Assembly: GCA_020722245.1 (NCBI GenBank)
Contig: DYLE01000117.1
Location: 1-7,501, forward strand
Length of the DNA: 7,501 nt
Direction of reading: 5' to 3'
DNA from: Desulfonema limicola
Lineage (GTDB): Bacteria > Desulfobacterota > Desulfobacteria > Desulfobacterales > Desulfosalsimonadaceae
The notes beneath the pieces were generated by a model. That model was not told the DNA's origin. It ran no database searches and was given only the letters and a program-made list of their open reading frames with translations. This document shows, one piece after another, positions 7,092 to 7,501 of this stretch (position 1 is its first letter; the number at the start of each line of letters is the position of its first letter). The position numbers and the translations under genes are program-made.

Positions 7092-7430
7092 ATGAAAAAA
7101 ATTGAGGCGATCATCAAGCCGTTTAAGCTGGATGATGTCAAAGAGGCGTTAAACGATATCGGGATTCACGGAATGACCGTTGTGGAGGTGAAGGGGTACG
7201 GCCGCCAGAAGGGGCATACGGAGATCTACCGCGGCGCCGAATATGCGGTGGATTTCATTCCGAAAATCAAGATTGAAATCGTGGTCGAGGCCAACCAGGC
7301 TGAAAAGGTGGTCGAGACCATTCGCCAGGCCGCGTTTACGGGCAAAATCGGGGACGGAAAGATTTTTATCCTTCCCATCGACGAAGCCGTCCGCGTGCGC
7401 ACAGGGGAAAAGGGAAAAGACGCTTTGTAA
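7092..7430 (+). CDS. glnB: Nitrogen regulatory protein P-II
   Basis: PII is a small trimeric cytoplasmic sensor that binds ATP/ADP and 2-oxoglutarate and reports nitrogen and energy status to GlnE, to histidine kinases such as NtrB, or to ammonium channels. The protein is 112 residues, the standard length. The T-loop carries YRGAEY (46-51), with Tyr51 as the uridylylation site used by GlnD. The second family signature, TGKIGDGKIFILPI (83-96), carries nucleotide-binding residues. The C-terminus has the usual EAVRVRTGEKG (98-108). Asp54, after the modified tyrosine, is as in E. coli GlnB rather than the Asn of GlnK, which with the lack of an amtB gene before it favours GlnB. What lies downstream is beyond the window, so a link to glnA or amtB cannot be judged. 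Position behind glnE fits its role as the regulator of that enzyme. Confidence 0.97.
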   Translation: MKKIEAIIKPFKLDDVKEALNDIGIHGMTVVEVKGYGRQKGHTEIYRGAEYAVDFIPKIKIEIVVEANQAEKVVETIRQAAFTGKIGDGKIFILPIDEAVRVRTGEKGKDAL

Positions 7431-7436
7431 AGTGTG

Positions 7437-7497
7437 AAGTTTAAAGTGAGCTGCTATGAAACGGGCCTTGTCAAGCCTTCTTTAAATTTGGATTTTT
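7437..7497 (+). terminator. Possible transcription end structure after glnB
   Basis: AAGTTTAAAG (7437-7446) pairs with CTTTAAATTT (7480-7489) over ten positions with one G-T pair. Inside lies a smaller hairpin, GGC(C)TT / AAGCC (7464-7477) with loop GTC. ATTTTTC follows at 7492. The outer stem is AT-rich with a long interior, so it is weaker than a textbook terminator; it begins 7 bases after the glnB stop. Confidence 0.3.
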
Positions 7498-7501
7498 CAT
7501 T

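Overview
The window reads as a GC-rich bacterial chromosome segment with five protein genes, all apparently intact except the first, which is cut by the left edge. Gene content and protein character suggest a deltaproteobacterium of the Desulfobacterota, the group with many sulfate reducers. That is an inference from how the proteins read, not a database result. No rRNA, tRNA, CRISPR array, insertion sequence or phage gene was seen.

Layout. Positions 1-741 (+) are the C-terminal 246 residues of ProA, glutamate-5-semialdehyde dehydrogenase of proline synthesis. Facing it, and overlapping its end by 11 bases, is a minus-strand pair. The upstream gene is a hydantoinase A/oxoprolinase-family ATPase-like protein (3789 down to 2089). 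It is followed almost without a gap by a histone-deacetylase-superfamily zinc amidohydrolase (2062 down to 731) with an unusual cysteine-rich tail. A good promoter candidate (perfect TTGACA, 17-base spacer) lies just upstream of the pair. A divergent 244-base intergenic region then leads into glnE (4034-6931, +), the two-domain adenylyltransferase/adenylyl-removase of glutamine synthetase. After a further 160 bases comes glnB (7092-7430, +), the PII nitrogen signal protein, with its own promoter candidate and a strong ribosome binding site. The window ends in a short AT-rich tail that can fold into a long stem.

How the genes work together. GlnE and GlnB are known partners: PII, uridylylated or not on Tyr51, tells GlnE whether to remove or add AMP on glutamine synthetase. 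The glnE-glnB half is therefore a nitrogen-control block. The minus-strand pair looks like a separate two-gene operon. Both families act on, or are related to enzymes acting on, amide bonds, but no substrate can be read from the sequence. This HyuA-HDAC pair, with no HyuB partner in view and a cysteine-rich tail on the deacetylase, is the least explained part of the window. The rest is ordinary core metabolism.
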